A stretch of DNA of 64,000 nt. Origin: CAVXJN01 sp963773585. Lineage in GTDB: Bacteria; Pseudomonadota; Gammaproteobacteria; JASBUN01. The stretch lies in the NCBI GenBank assembly GCA_963773585.1, contig CAVZBR010000003.1, positions 186,001-250,000 on the forward strand, given 5' to 3'. A program made the position numbers and the translations under genes. Below are positions 55,488-64,000 of this stretch, piece after piece (positions within the stretch are counted from its first letter, which is position 1; every line of letters starts with the position of its first letter). The notes beneath the pieces were generated by a model. The model saw only the letters and a program-made list of their open reading frames with translations, was not told where the DNA came from and did not search any database.

Positions 55488-55653
55488 TGCTCGAACGATC
55501 CACCGGCATCAGCGAAGCCGCAGCTAGCGTTTTGACCCTTGGTCCTTGGCGTCACCCTCGAGCCAAAATCAAACCCGGCCGCGCACACCTTCAACTGGTG
55601 TCACGTACCGGGCAAATTGAGATCAACTTTTGGAATCAGTGTTCGCAGTCGAT

Positions 55654-56127
55654 TCAGGCGGCTTCGGAACGGTCGTGGTGGCCGCCCCCGTCAGTTTTAC
55701 CATCGTCGTGACGAACCTGGTCCCGGGCATTGGCCCGTACGAACTGATCCAGGGTCATGTCGTTGAGGAAGCTGTAGATCTTACCGCTAAGATCGCTCCA
55801 CATTTCTTCGAGCAAACCGCGTTCACCACGATCTTCTTCGGCTGCGGGCCCCTTGAAGACTTGCTCGTCTTCCTCGTTGATTGCGGTGATCACCTCGGCA
55901 ACGCTGATCTCGCTCGCGGGGCGGGCCAATCGATAGCCACCGCCCGGTCCGCGAACACCGCGCACCAGCCCTTGTTTGCGAAGCTTGGCGAAAAGCTGCT
56001 CCAGATACGACAACGAGATCCCCTGATAGTGGGAAATATCCGCTAAGGTAACGGGGTTTGAATTCTCATGCAGCGCCAGATCCATCATGGCGGTAACTGC
56101 ATAACGAGCTTTAGTCGACAGTTTCAT
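55654..56127 (-). CDS. Rrf2/IscR-family regulator without cluster cysteines
   Basis: A 157-residue protein starting MKLSTKARYAVTAMMDLALH; the winged helix (LADISHYQGISLSYLEQLFAKLRKQGLV, wing GPGGGYRLARP) is very close to IscR, as is the helix WSDLSGKIYSFLNDMTLDQFV. IscR binds [2Fe-2S] through three Cys and one His at about 92-107. Here that loop (VFKGPAAEEDRGERGLLEEMW, 90-110) is acidic and the whole protein has no Cys. It should therefore behave like permanent apo-IscR. No isc or suf genes adjoin. The tail is His/Asp-rich (HDDGKTDGGGHHDR). A likely IscR box and promoter lie upstream. Confidence 0.85.
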   Translation of the reverse strand: MKLSTKARYAVTAMMDLALHENSNPVTLADISHYQGISLSYLEQLFAKLRKQGLVRGVRGPGGGYRLARPASEISVAEVITAINEEDEQVFKGPAAEEDRGERGLLEEMWSDLSGKIYSFLNDMTLDQFVRANARDQVRHDDGKTDGGGHHDRSEAA

Positions 56128-56177
56128 GGGTACCGCCTCCTCTCCGTCAGATTAAAACGCCAGATCCATCTGCGTTC

Positions 56178-56210
56178 AGTATGGATAACCCGACTATTTC
56201 AATCAAGTAT
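56178..56210 (-). promoter_or_regulatory. Promoter with IscR type 1 box before the IscR-like gene
   Basis: On the minus strand TTGATT (56206-56201) and CATACT (56183-56178) are 17 bp apart. Over the -35 and spacer (56186-56210) lies a 25-bp site agreeing at 22 positions with the known IscR type 1 consensus; half-sites are CCCGACTA and CAATCAAGTAT around TTT. The position fits autorepression. Confidence 0.65.
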
Positions 56211-56411
56211 TAAACTGTGTCAAACTGTTAACCTAGTAGCCCTGAGGAATTACAGGAAGCTCCTGAAAATTCAACTAAATTCGGAGCTACATAGGGCGCT
56301 GGTTTTCACGGCGAGCCGCGGTCCCCGGCAGTAGGCTTTAGCTTAGTGCGGGAAAATGCACCCGCAACATTGGAGGGTCAAAAAGAAGAATTAGTTCCAA
56401 AACCGACCCAC

Positions 56412-56915
56412 TCATGAGGTGGTCAGCGTAGCTTCCCGTTGGGGCGGGGGGAGATCGCCGCCGACCGGCTCGAACTTGTGGCCGAGGGAAAGTGAGTAAC
56501 GCAGCCACTTTTCCAGGAACAGGTTACTATCCCACTTACATTCCAAGGCGGTCAGCGGGGCTGCGGAATTCGATTGCAGGGGCATGAATCCGCGGTGGCG
56601 GCAAGCCATCGCCTCGGCCTGACCGGCGTCGTGATAGAGACGTATCTGGAGGTCGGGATCGGCAACCCGGGCCCCCTCGGGTGAGACGAAATAATAGGTC
56701 AGGCGCAGGGTTGTCGTGAACGGGCAGCGCTCTTCGACCAGCAGGTGGAGATCCGGCGATTCCGGGACACGTGAAACCACTGCCGCATCCATTGTGTGCA
56801 AATGCGGAACCAATCGGTTCAACAAACCATAATTGATCTCATATAGATCCATGAGACCGGAAAAGCTGCGCCGCTTCAGGATGCGCTTGAGCAATTCGCT
56901 TTTTACTAAGGTCAT
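56412..56915 (-). CDS. DUF1249 family protein (YqiB-like)
   Basis: A 167-residue protein, similar to E. coli YqiB: SFSGLMDLYEINYGLLNRLVP at the start, then LHLLVEERCPFTTTLRLTYYF and PDLQIRLYHDAGQAEAMAC. The C-terminal stretch KWDSNLFLEKWLRYSLSLGH also matches. The family is gammaproteobacterial and of unknown function. It is divergent from pgm. Confidence 0.88.
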   Translation of the reverse strand: MTLVKSELLKRILKRRSFSGLMDLYEINYGLLNRLVPHLHTMDAAVVSRVPESPDLHLLVEERCPFTTTLRLTYYFVSPEGARVADPDLQIRLYHDAGQAEAMACRHRGFMPLQSNSAAPLTALECKWDSNLFLEKWLRYSLSLGHKFEPVGGDLPPPQREATLTTS

Positions 56916-56983
56916 GGCTTCATCATATCACAGCAAATTTCAAACCCTGGATACGCGCACTACGAACCGCGGCTGAACATATC

Positions 56984-58630
56984 ATGGAAATCATTGAAGT
57001 CGATACCACACCCTTTCAAGACCAGCGGCCGGGTACTTCCGGCCTGCGCAAACGCGTTGCGGTATTTCGCGCGCCGCATTACCTGGAAAATTTCGTCCAG
57101 GCCGTCTTCGATGTCTGTCTACCTCAAGCGGACACGCCCCTGGTTAGTCCCCTGGTGGTCGGCGGCGATGGCCGGTTCTTCAACCGCGAAGCGATCCAGA
57201 TCATCGTGCGAATGGCGGCGGCAAATGGCGTAAAGCGGCTGTTGATCGGGGAAGGCGGCATTCTTTCCACACCGGCCGCTTCCGCCGTAATCCGCAAGCG
57301 CGGCGCGTTTGGCGGCATCATTCTTTCCGCCAGTCATAACCCCGCCGGGCCGCATGGTGACTTCGGCATCAAATTCAATACCGCAAACGGGGGCCCCGCT
57401 CCGGAGAAGATCACTGAAGCGATTTTCGCCCGTACTCGCGCGCTTGATCGCTACCGCATTGCCGCAAGCGACGACATCGATCTCGATCGTCTCGGTTCCG
57501 TGGGGCTGGGCAACATGACCATTGAAGTCATCGACCCGATCGCGGATTACGCATCGTTGATGGAGAATCTGTTCGATTTCGACCGCATCCGCGCTTTGCT
57601 CGGTTCATCTCGCTTTCAGATGCGATTCGATGCCATGCACGCCGTGACCGGGCCGTACGCCGTCGAGATTCTGGAACGCAGACTGGGCGCTCCGCCGGGC
57701 ACGGTGATCAATGGCGAACCGCTGGAGGATTTCGGTGGCGGTCACCCCGATCCGAATCTCGTACATGCACATGAGCTCGTCGAAGCGCTGTTTCAGTCGG
57801 GCCGATACGAATTCGGCGCGGCATCCGATGGCGACGGCGACCGCAACATGATCCTCGGCCGAGGGCTGTTCGTAACCCCCAGCGACAGTTTGGCAGTGCT
57901 GGCCGCGAATGCCAGGCTGATCCCTGGTTACCGCGATGGCCTGGCCGGCATCGCGCGCTCGATGCCGACCAGCCAGGCTGCGGACAGGGTCGCCGAGTCG
58001 TTGGGGATTCCTTGTTTCGAAACGCCGACCGGCTGGAAATTCTTCGGAAATCTGATGGACGCTGGCAGGGTCACCCTTTGCGGCGAAGAAAGTTTCGGCA
58101 CCGGCTCGTCCCATATCCGCGAGAAGGACGGGCTGTGGGCAGTCTTGTTCTGGCTCGACCTTTTGGCGGCACGGGAGCAATCGGTCGGCGAAATCGTGAC
58201 CGAACACTGGCATCGATTCGGCCGCAATTATTACAGCCGGCACGATTACGAAGCAATCGATACGGGGCGGGCGAACGACCTGATGGATGCGCTGCGTCAA
58301 GCGCTTCCGGGGCTGAAGGGCAGCCAATGGTCGGGGTACCACGTCCGGCACGCCGACGATTTCGCGTATACGGATCCGGTGGACGGGTCCGTCAGTGAGC
58401 ATCAGGGTATACGAATATTGTTCGACGACGGGTCGCGCATCGTGTACCGGTTATCGGGCACCGGAACCGAGGGAGCGACCCTGCGGGTATACCTGGAACG
58501 CTACCAAGCCGACCCGGCGCTGCAAGGCGTTTCCACCAACGAAGCGCTTGCGGAACTGGCTGCAATCTCCACTTCCCTGGCGCAATTGCGGGAAAGGATC
58601 GGACGCCAGGGACCGGACGTCGCAACCTGA
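56984..58630 (+). CDS. pgm: Phosphoglucomutase (alpha-D-glucose-specific)
   Basis: Interconverts glucose 1- and 6-phosphate for glycogen, sucrose or envelope sugars. The 548-residue product carries the catalytic serine loop ILSASHNPAGPHGDFGIKF, the metal loop GAASDGDGDRNMILG and the sugar-binding GEESFGTGSSHIREKDG, with phosphate-binding YRLSGTGTEGATLR. This is the eukaryote-like, GlgP-associated PGM family and is complete. ppsA follows on the same strand. Confidence 0.95.
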   Translation: MEIIEVDTTPFQDQRPGTSGLRKRVAVFRAPHYLENFVQAVFDVCLPQADTPLVSPLVVGGDGRFFNREAIQIIVRMAAANGVKRLLIGEGGILSTPAASAVIRKRGAFGGIILSASHNPAGPHGDFGIKFNTANGGPAPEKITEAIFARTRALDRYRIAASDDIDLDRLGSVGLGNMTIEVIDPIADYASLMENLFDFDRIRALLGSSRFQMRFDAMHAVTGPYAVEILERRLGAPPGTVINGEPLEDFGGGHPDPNLVHAHELVEALFQSGRYEFGAASDGDGDRNMILGRGLFVTPSDSLAVLAANARLIPGYRDGLAGIARSMPTSQAADRVAESLGIPCFETPTGWKFFGNLMDAGRVTLCGEESFGTGSSHIREKDGLWAVLFWLDLLAAREQSVGEIVTEHWHRFGRNYYSRHDYEAIDTGRANDLMDALRQALPGLKGSQWSGYHVRHADDFAYTDPVDGSVSEHQGIRILFDDGSRIVYRLSGTGTEGATLRVYLERYQADPALQGVSTNEALAELAAISTSLAQLRERIGRQGPDVAT

Positions 58631-58705
58631 ACTTCTGCGTCCGGCAATGGTAATATGAAAGTGGTTCATATCTCTCGCTGTCTCTGGACACTGCATGGTT
58701 CCCCA

Positions 58706-61111
58706 ATGAAATACATCCGCCGCTTTGCCGAATTGACGAATCAGGACGTTCCGCTGGTGGGAGGCAAGAACGCCTCGCTTGGCGAAATGTACTCCGCACT
58801 CTCCTCCAGCGGCGTGCGCGTACCCAATGGCTTCGCGACCACCGCAGAGGCCTATTGGCATTTTCTGGATCACAACAATCTGCGCGCGCGCATCGATGGT
58901 GCACTCAATGACTTGATCGCGGACGACGTGGAGGCCCTCGCGCGGACCGGCAAAACGGTACGCGGCTGGATATTGGAAGCTGAGATTCCTGCGGACCTGG
59001 CCGAGGAAATTCGGTCCGCATACGCAGAGCTCGAGCAGGAGCATGGTTCAGAAACCGATGTCGCGGTGCGCAGCTCCGCGACTGCGGAAGATTTGCCGAC
59101 CGCCTCGTTCGCCGGCCAGCAGGAGACGTATCTCAATATCCGCGGCATCGACAACATCATGGTTGCCTGCCGCCGCGTGTTCGCCTCACTGTTTACAGAT
59201 CGGGCGATCTCCTATCGCACGCACCAGGGCTTCAGCCACCACGATGTGGCTTTGTCGGTCGGCGTCCAGAAAATGGTGCGCTCAGATGTCGGCGCTTCCG
59301 GCGTCATGTTTACCCTTGATACGGAAACGGGCTTTACCGATGTGGTATTCATCACCGCTGCATTCGGCTTGGGCGAAAACGTCGTGCAGGGAACCGTGAA
59401 TCCGGACGAGTTCTACGTTTTCAAGCCGACTTTGGACAAAGGCTTCAAGCCGGTGCTCAAGCGTCAGCTCGGCACCAAAGCCTTGAAGATGATCTATGAC
59501 GACGACCCAAATGCGGAACATCCCACCAAGAACGTGGAGATCGACGACCTCGAACGCCGAACATTTGCACTGACCGACGACGATGCACTGCAATTGGCGC
59601 GTTATGCGGTCCTGATTGAAAACCACTACACAGATCGCAGCGGGCGTCCGATGCCGATGGACATCGAATGGGCCAAAGACGGCATTTCCGGGGAACTTTT
59701 CATCGTCCAGGCGCGACCGGAAACCGTGCAATCGGCATCCGATCGTCGCTATCAGGAGGCATTCGAACTCAAAACACGCGGCAAAGTCATCGCTGTCGGC
59801 AAGAGCATCGGCAAGAAGATCGCCGCAGGCAAGGCGCGCGTGATCCTGGACGCCGAGCACATGCACGACGTCAAGCCGGGCGAAGTTTTAGTTACCGACA
59901 TCACCGATCCCGACTGGGAACCGGTCATGAAAACCGCAGCGGGTATCGTGACCAACCGTGGCGGCCGCACCTGTCACGCCGCCATCGTCGCACGGGAGCT
60001 GGGCATCCCGGCGGTTGTAGGATGCGGCAACGCCACCGACGTCATACAGCTGGGCCAGGAAGTCACCGTGTCCTGCGCGGAGGGCGATACCGGCTACGTC
60101 TACGACGGAATCCAGCAATTTGAGACCAGCCGCATCGAGCTTGATCGGCTCTCGCATCCGCGCACGAAAATGATGCTGAACGTCGGCAATCCCGAGATCG
60201 CATTCGACGTTTCGCGCCTTCCCAGCGACGGCGTCGGACTGGCGCGTCTGGAATTTATCATCAACACAAGTATCCGCATTCACCCGTCGGCCTTGCTCGG
60301 CTATGACAAGCTCGATCCCGATATCCAAGCGCAGATCGACGAGCTCATCGCTGGATACGACGATCCGCGCACGTTCTACGTTCAACGTTTGGCGGAAGGC
60401 GTCGGAACCATTGCAGCGGCATTCTATCCTCGCCCGGTAATCGTGCGTATGAGTGATTTCAAATCCAATGAATACGCCTCATTGATCGGTGGTTCGCAAT
60501 TCGAACCCGAGGAAGAAAACCCGATGCTCGGTTTCCGCGGTGCCAGCCGCTACGCATCCGAGCAGTTTTCGGCATGTTTCGCGCTCGAGTGCGAAGCGAT
60601 GAAATACGTCCGCGAATCCATGGGACTTGATAACGTGATCTTGATGATCCCGTTCGTACGCAGCGTCGCCGAGGGCGCAAGCGTAATCGAGGAACTGAAG
60701 AAACATGGGCTCGAACGGGGCAAGAACGGGCTCAAGGTATATTTGATGTGTGAGATTCCAGCCAACGCTCTGCTGGCGGATCAGTTCCTGGAGCACTTCG
60801 ACGGCTTCTCGATCGGCTCAAATGATTTGACGCAATTAACCTTGGGGGTCGACCGGGACTCCGGAATCGTGACCGGCTTCGACGAGCGTAATCCGGCGGT
60901 ATTGCAGCTCATGGAGCTGGCGATCGAAGCGTGTCGCCGGCACAACAAATACGTCGGCATTTGCGGCCAAGCGCCTTCGGATTATCCGGAGATCACTCGT
61001 TGGCTCGTGGAACACGAAATCGTGAGTATTTCGCTCAATCCCGATAGCCTGCTGGCGATGAATCAAGTGGTGCTCGAAATGGAACAGAGCCAGGCCGGTA
61101 ACGCCAATTAG
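58706..61111 (+). CDS. ppsA: Phosphoenolpyruvate synthase
   Basis: Converts pyruvate and ATP to PEP, AMP and phosphate in gluconeogenesis. The 801-residue product from MKYIRRFAELTNQDVPLVGG has the ATP-grasp domain (VGGKNASLGEMY, VRSSATAEDLPTASFAGQQE), the phospho-His site GGRTCHAAIVARELGIPAV, and the PEP-binding barrel with catalytic Cys in GICGQAPSDYPE. ATG 58706 is preferred by homology; ATG 58655 would add 17 residues. No ribosome site is strong at either. Confidence 0.94.
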   Translation: MKYIRRFAELTNQDVPLVGGKNASLGEMYSALSSSGVRVPNGFATTAEAYWHFLDHNNLRARIDGALNDLIADDVEALARTGKTVRGWILEAEIPADLAEEIRSAYAELEQEHGSETDVAVRSSATAEDLPTASFAGQQETYLNIRGIDNIMVACRRVFASLFTDRAISYRTHQGFSHHDVALSVGVQKMVRSDVGASGVMFTLDTETGFTDVVFITAAFGLGENVVQGTVNPDEFYVFKPTLDKGFKPVLKRQLGTKALKMIYDDDPNAEHPTKNVEIDDLERRTFALTDDDALQLARYAVLIENHYTDRSGRPMPMDIEWAKDGISGELFIVQARPETVQSASDRRYQEAFELKTRGKVIAVGKSIGKKIAAGKARVILDAEHMHDVKPGEVLVTDITDPDWEPVMKTAAGIVTNRGGRTCHAAIVARELGIPAVVGCGNATDVIQLGQEVTVSCAEGDTGYVYDGIQQFETSRIELDRLSHPRTKMMLNVGNPEIAFDVSRLPSDGVGLARLEFIINTSIRIHPSALLGYDKLDPDIQAQIDELIAGYDDPRTFYVQRLAEGVGTIAAAFYPRPVIVRMSDFKSNEYASLIGGSQFEPEEENPMLGFRGASRYASEQFSACFALECEAMKYVRESMGLDNVILMIPFVRSVAEGASVIEELKKHGLERGKNGLKVYLMCEIPANALLADQFLEHFDGFSIGSNDLTQLTLGVDRDSGIVTGFDERNPAVLQLMELAIEACRRHNKYVGICGQAPSDYPEITRWLVEHEIVSISLNPDSLLAMNQVVLEMEQSQAGNAN

Positions 61112-61155
61112 CACCGGTACCGACCGCATACCGTCGCCGCGATGAGTGCGTATTA

Positions 61156-62676
61156 ATGGAGCAGGAATTCAACCACCCAAGCGAGCCGCTGGATCCCGAT
61201 CACGTGCAAGCGCTATCTCGTGAGAACCGGGCTGACTTGATCGCCGAACTGGATCTGGTATTGCCCCAAGGGGGTCTGTTGCAGAACGCCGAAGATCTTC
61301 GTCCGTTCGAATGCGACGGTCTGTCCGCATACCGGCGCCTGCCGTTGGTCGTAGCGCTGCCCGACACCATCGAGCAGGTACAATCGATCCTGAGAATCTG
61401 TAACCGCCACCGCGTCGCGGTGATCGCCCGCGGTGCGGGCACCGGCTTGTCGGGCGGCGCCCTGCCACGCGAAGACGCGGTACTGCTGTCGCTGGCGCGC
61501 TTCAATCGTATCCTCGAAGTGGATCCGCTCGCGCGCTACGCCCGGGTGCAACCCGGGGTTCGCAACCTGGCCATATCCGAGGCCGTTGCGGGCCATGGAC
61601 TCTACTACGCGCCCGACCCCTCCTCGCAGATCGCATGCTCCATCGGCGGCAACGTGGCCGAAAACGCGGGCGGCGTGCATTGCCTCAAATACGGTCTTAC
61701 CGTACACAACATCATGGAGCTGAAGGTCGTCACCATTGACGGCGAACTGCTGACCATCGGCGGGCTGGCGCTGGACACCCCGGGATTCGATCTGCTGGCG
61801 TTGATGACGGGCTCCGAGGGTATGCTGGGCGTGATCGTTGAAATCTGCGTTAAATTGTTGCCGACGCCACAACGCGCCCAGGCGCTTTTGGCCGCATTCG
61901 ATTCGCTGGAAAGCGCCGGCGCGGCGGTTGGCGCCATCATCGCGGCGGGGATCATTCCCGCCGGACTGGAGATGATGGACAACCCAGCCATACGGGCGGC
62001 CGAGGATTTTGTGCATGCTGGTTATCCCGTCGACGCCGCCGCCATACTTTTATGCGAGTTGGACGGCACCAACGAAGAGGTGTCGGCGCAAGTCATGCTG
62101 GTGCGCGATCTGCTGCGTCAAGAAGGCGCGGTGGAAGTGCGCACCTCAGCGGACGAAGCCGAACGCCTGCGATTCTGGAAGGGCCGCAAGGCGGCGTTTC
62201 CCGCTGTGGGCCGTATTTCTCCCGACTATTACTGCATGGACGGAACCATTCCTCGACGCGAGCTGCCCCATGTGCTCACCCGGATCAGTGAATTGTCCCG
62301 CGAATACGGCTTGCCGGTCGCAAATGTATTCCATGCAGGCGATGGCAATTTGCATCCGCTGATTCTGTACGATGCCAATCGCCCCGGTGAACTCGAGCGC
62401 ACGGAGGAACTAGGTGGAAAGATCCTGGAACTTTGCGTAAAAGTGGGCGGCACAATTACCGGCGAACATGGCGTCGGCATCGAAAAAATCAATCAAATGT
62501 GCGTGCAGTTTCCACAAGCGGAACTGGAGCGCTTCCACGCGGTCAAGGCCGCATTCGATCCACAAGGTCTACTCAATCCTGGCAAAGCGGTGCCAACACT
62601 GGCGCGCTGCGCGGAATTCGGTGCCATGCACATCCATCATGGAGCTCTGCCGTTCCCGGAGTTGGAACGCTTTTGA
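61156..62676 (+). CDS. glcD: Glycolate oxidase subunit GlcD
   Basis: The FAD-binding subunit of the membrane-linked glycolate dehydrogenase. The 506-residue product has VIARGAGTGLSGGALP (FAD loop), PDPSSQIACSIGGNVAENAGG, YCMDGTIPR, then NVFHAGDGNLHPLI and GTITGEHGVGIEK. Complete length. glcE starts 19 bp later and glcF follows, the usual glcDEF order. It oxidises glycolate from photorespiration or scavenging. Confidence 0.95.
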   Translation: MEQEFNHPSEPLDPDHVQALSRENRADLIAELDLVLPQGGLLQNAEDLRPFECDGLSAYRRLPLVVALPDTIEQVQSILRICNRHRVAVIARGAGTGLSGGALPREDAVLLSLARFNRILEVDPLARYARVQPGVRNLAISEAVAGHGLYYAPDPSSQIACSIGGNVAENAGGVHCLKYGLTVHNIMELKVVTIDGELLTIGGLALDTPGFDLLALMTGSEGMLGVIVEICVKLLPTPQRAQALLAAFDSLESAGAAVGAIIAAGIIPAGLEMMDNPAIRAAEDFVHAGYPVDAAAILLCELDGTNEEVSAQVMLVRDLLRQEGAVEVRTSADEAERLRFWKGRKAAFPAVGRISPDYYCMDGTIPRRELPHVLTRISELSREYGLPVANVFHAGDGNLHPLILYDANRPGELERTEELGGKILELCVKVGGTITGEHGVGIEKINQMCVQFPQAELERFHAVKAAFDPQGLLNPGKAVPTLARCAEFGAMHIHHGALPFPELERF

Positions 62677-62695
62677 CTCCATCCGGAGAGACCGA

Positions 62696-63754
62696 GTGAG
62701 CGACATCAGCCAGACCCTGCAGTCGCAGCTGGAACGTGCGGTAGCGACCAACACCCCGCTTTGCGTTGTCGGCGGCGACAGCAAGGCATTTTTTGGTCGC
62801 GCTAGCGAAGGTGAACCGCTGTGCACCAGCGCCCATCGAGGAGTCGTGCACTACGCGCCCACCGAACTGGTGCTCACTGCACGTTGTGGAACTCCGCTGT
62901 CCGAGATTACCCACCTGCTTGCCGAACACGGGCAAATGTTGCCGTTCGAACCGCCCGCGTTTGGCGACGCGGCCACCATCGGCGGTACAATTGCATGCGG
63001 CCTTTCCGGTCCTCGCCGGCCTTACGCGGGTGCTTCGCGGGATTTTGTACTGGGCACCACCATACTCAGCGGCGATGGACAGATTCTGCGCTTCGGCGGC
63101 GAGGTGATGAAGAACGTTGCCGGATACGACGTCTCACGATTGATGTGCGGTGCTCTCGGTACCTTGGGCGTACTCCTTGACGTATCTTTGAAAGTGCTGC
63201 CCCGGCCCGCATACGATGCGTCACTTCGTTTGGAGATGTCTGCAGCCGAGGCGATCGACGCCATGAACCGCTGGGCTTCCCAACCGCTCCCGTTGAGTGG
63301 CGCGTGTCACGACGGCGGAGCGGTAATACTGCGGCTTTCAGGATCGGAGGAGTCGGTACGAGGGGCGATGGCGAAACTCGGCGGCGAACCACTCGCGGAA
63401 GGCGATTCCTTCTGGTCCGATTTGCGTGAACAGACGCTGGCATTTTTCGACAGCGACAGCCCGCTGTGGCGCCTTTGCGTGCCATCGACAGTGGCGCCGC
63501 TGGAGCTACCCGGGAAATGGCTGCTGGACTGGGGTGGTGGTCAGCGCTGGCTGAAAACGCCGGCCAATGAATCCACTGTGCGTGATGCGGCAGCCAGCGC
63601 CGGTGGCCACGCCACCCTGTTCCGCGGCGGCGATCGCAGCGGCGACGTGTTTCAGAAGCTCGAGCCACAGCTTGCCAAACTGCATCGAGCCCTGAAGCTT
63701 CGATTCGATCCGACCGGTATCCTTAATCCGGGGCGGATGTACCCACAATGGTGA
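62696..63754 (+). CDS. glcE: Glycolate oxidase subunit GlcE
   Basis: A 352-residue FAD-binding subunit starting at GTG 62696 behind GGAGAGACC. It has the shortened FAD_binding_4 fold: CVVGGDSKAFFGR, LPFEPPAFGDAATIGGTIACG, then GGEVMKNVAGYDVSRLM and a C-terminal LRFDPTGILNPGRMYP. Together with GlcD and GlcF it forms the active complex. The GTG start avoids the long upstream frame that lies inside glcD. Confidence 0.93.
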   Translation: MSDISQTLQSQLERAVATNTPLCVVGGDSKAFFGRASEGEPLCTSAHRGVVHYAPTELVLTARCGTPLSEITHLLAEHGQMLPFEPPAFGDAATIGGTIACGLSGPRRPYAGASRDFVLGTTILSGDGQILRFGGEVMKNVAGYDVSRLMCGALGTLGVLLDVSLKVLPRPAYDASLRLEMSAAEAIDAMNRWASQPLPLSGACHDGGAVILRLSGSEESVRGAMAKLGGEPLAEGDSFWSDLREQTLAFFDSDSPLWRLCVPSTVAPLELPGKWLLDWGGGQRWLKTPANESTVRDAAASAGGHATLFRGGDRSGDVFQKLEPQLAKLHRALKLRFDPTGILNPGRMYPQW

Positions 63755-63772
63755 TGTAAGTCTCAGACGTCC

Positions 63773-64000
63773 ATGCAAACCAATCTACTTCAATCGTTTC
63801 TCGACGAACCCGAAGGCCTCGAAGCGGAGCGCATCCTGCGCAATTGCGTGCACTGCGGATTTTGCAACGCAACCTGCCCAACTTATCAACTGTTGGGCAA
63901 CGAACTCGACGGCCCACGCGGCCGCATCTATCTCATCAAACAGATGTTGGAAGGCCAAACGCCGAGCGCACGTAGCCAATTGCACTTGGATCGCTGCCTG
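63773..64000 (+). CDS. glcF: Glycolate oxidase iron-sulfur subunit GlcF, first 76 residues
   Basis: Begins MQTNLLQSFLDEPEGLEAER and shows the first 4Fe-4S motif CVHCGFCNATCPTYQLLGNE, then SPRGRI-like GPRGRIYLIKQMLEG and the start of a second Cys site (LHLDRCL) at the window edge. It is 18 bp behind glcE. The rest of the gene is outside. Confidence 0.93.
   Translation, partial: MQTNLLQSFLDEPEGLEAERILRNCVHCGFCNATCPTYQLLGNELDGPRGRIYLIKQMLEGQTPSARSQLHLDRCL

Noticed and set aside
1..64000. CRISPR arrays, tRNA or rRNA genes, prophage, IS ends
   Set aside because: No repeat-spacer pattern, cloverleaf sequence, integrase, transposase or phage structural gene was recognised on reading both strands; short tRNAs cannot be fully excluded without a search tool.

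Overview
This window looks like the chromosome of a halophilic or haloalkaliphilic gammaproteobacterium of the Chromatiales/Ectothiorhodospiraceae type (inference). The basis is a complete pathway for making glycine betaine from glycine (GSMT plus SDMT), opposite metK, ahcY and metF and 0.8 kb from a Na+/H+ antiporter, together with YqiB-like DUF1249, DUF1631, class I fructose bisphosphatase and glcDEF. No rRNA, tRNA, CRISPR array, integrase or intact insertion sequence was seen.

The left part (about 1-21.3 kb, nearly all on the minus strand) is a defence island in decay. From right to left along transcription it holds a type I restriction-modification locus and then a Zorya type I operon. 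The R-M locus reads: ribbon-helix-helix regulator, hsdM1, two tiny genes, a second hsdM, an unrecognised 591-residue protein with a C-terminal HEPN-like RNxxxH motif, hsdS, a truncated hsdR start, an AlbA_2/ATPase protein, and a full-length but broken hsdR. The Zorya operon reads: ASCH-domain protein, zorA, zorB, zorC, zorD, and then a scrap of another hsdS. zorA, the ASCH gene, hsdM2, the 591-residue gene and the AlbA_2 gene are intact. zorB, zorC, zorD, hsdR, hsdS and hsdM1 each carry one to five single-base indels.

From 21.3 to 30.7 kb lies a mixed accessory zone: rmuC, a DUF4258 protein, a frameshifted WYL regulator, a small alarmone-hydrolase-like HD protein, DedA and MFS membrane proteins, decayed remnants of a metal efflux (CDF) gene and a CusR-like response regulator, a phd/parE toxin-antitoxin pair, and a hipBA-like pair behind three CGTACG sites spaced exactly 50 bp apart.

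From 31 kb to the right end the genes are intact and housekeeping-like. They are two secreted DsrE-like proteins, an SDR, DUF421, the antiporter, betaine synthesis, the activated methyl cycle (metF, ahcY, metK), an HDOD protein, DUF1631, a histone-deacetylase-fold enzyme, the MoxR-DUF58-transglutaminase trio, an outer-membrane barrel, fbp, an ABM monooxygenase with an iron alcohol dehydrogenase, an IscR-like regulator lacking all cysteines but preceded by a good IscR type 1 box, pgm, ppsA and glcDEF (glcF cut by the edge).

The strongest candidates for something new are the HEPN-like 591-residue protein translationally coupled between hsdM and hsdS, the ASCH protein heading a Zorya operon behind a nine-G tract, the cysteine-less IscR with a canonical IscR box, and a 17-bp perfect stem plus second hairpin in the metK leader.
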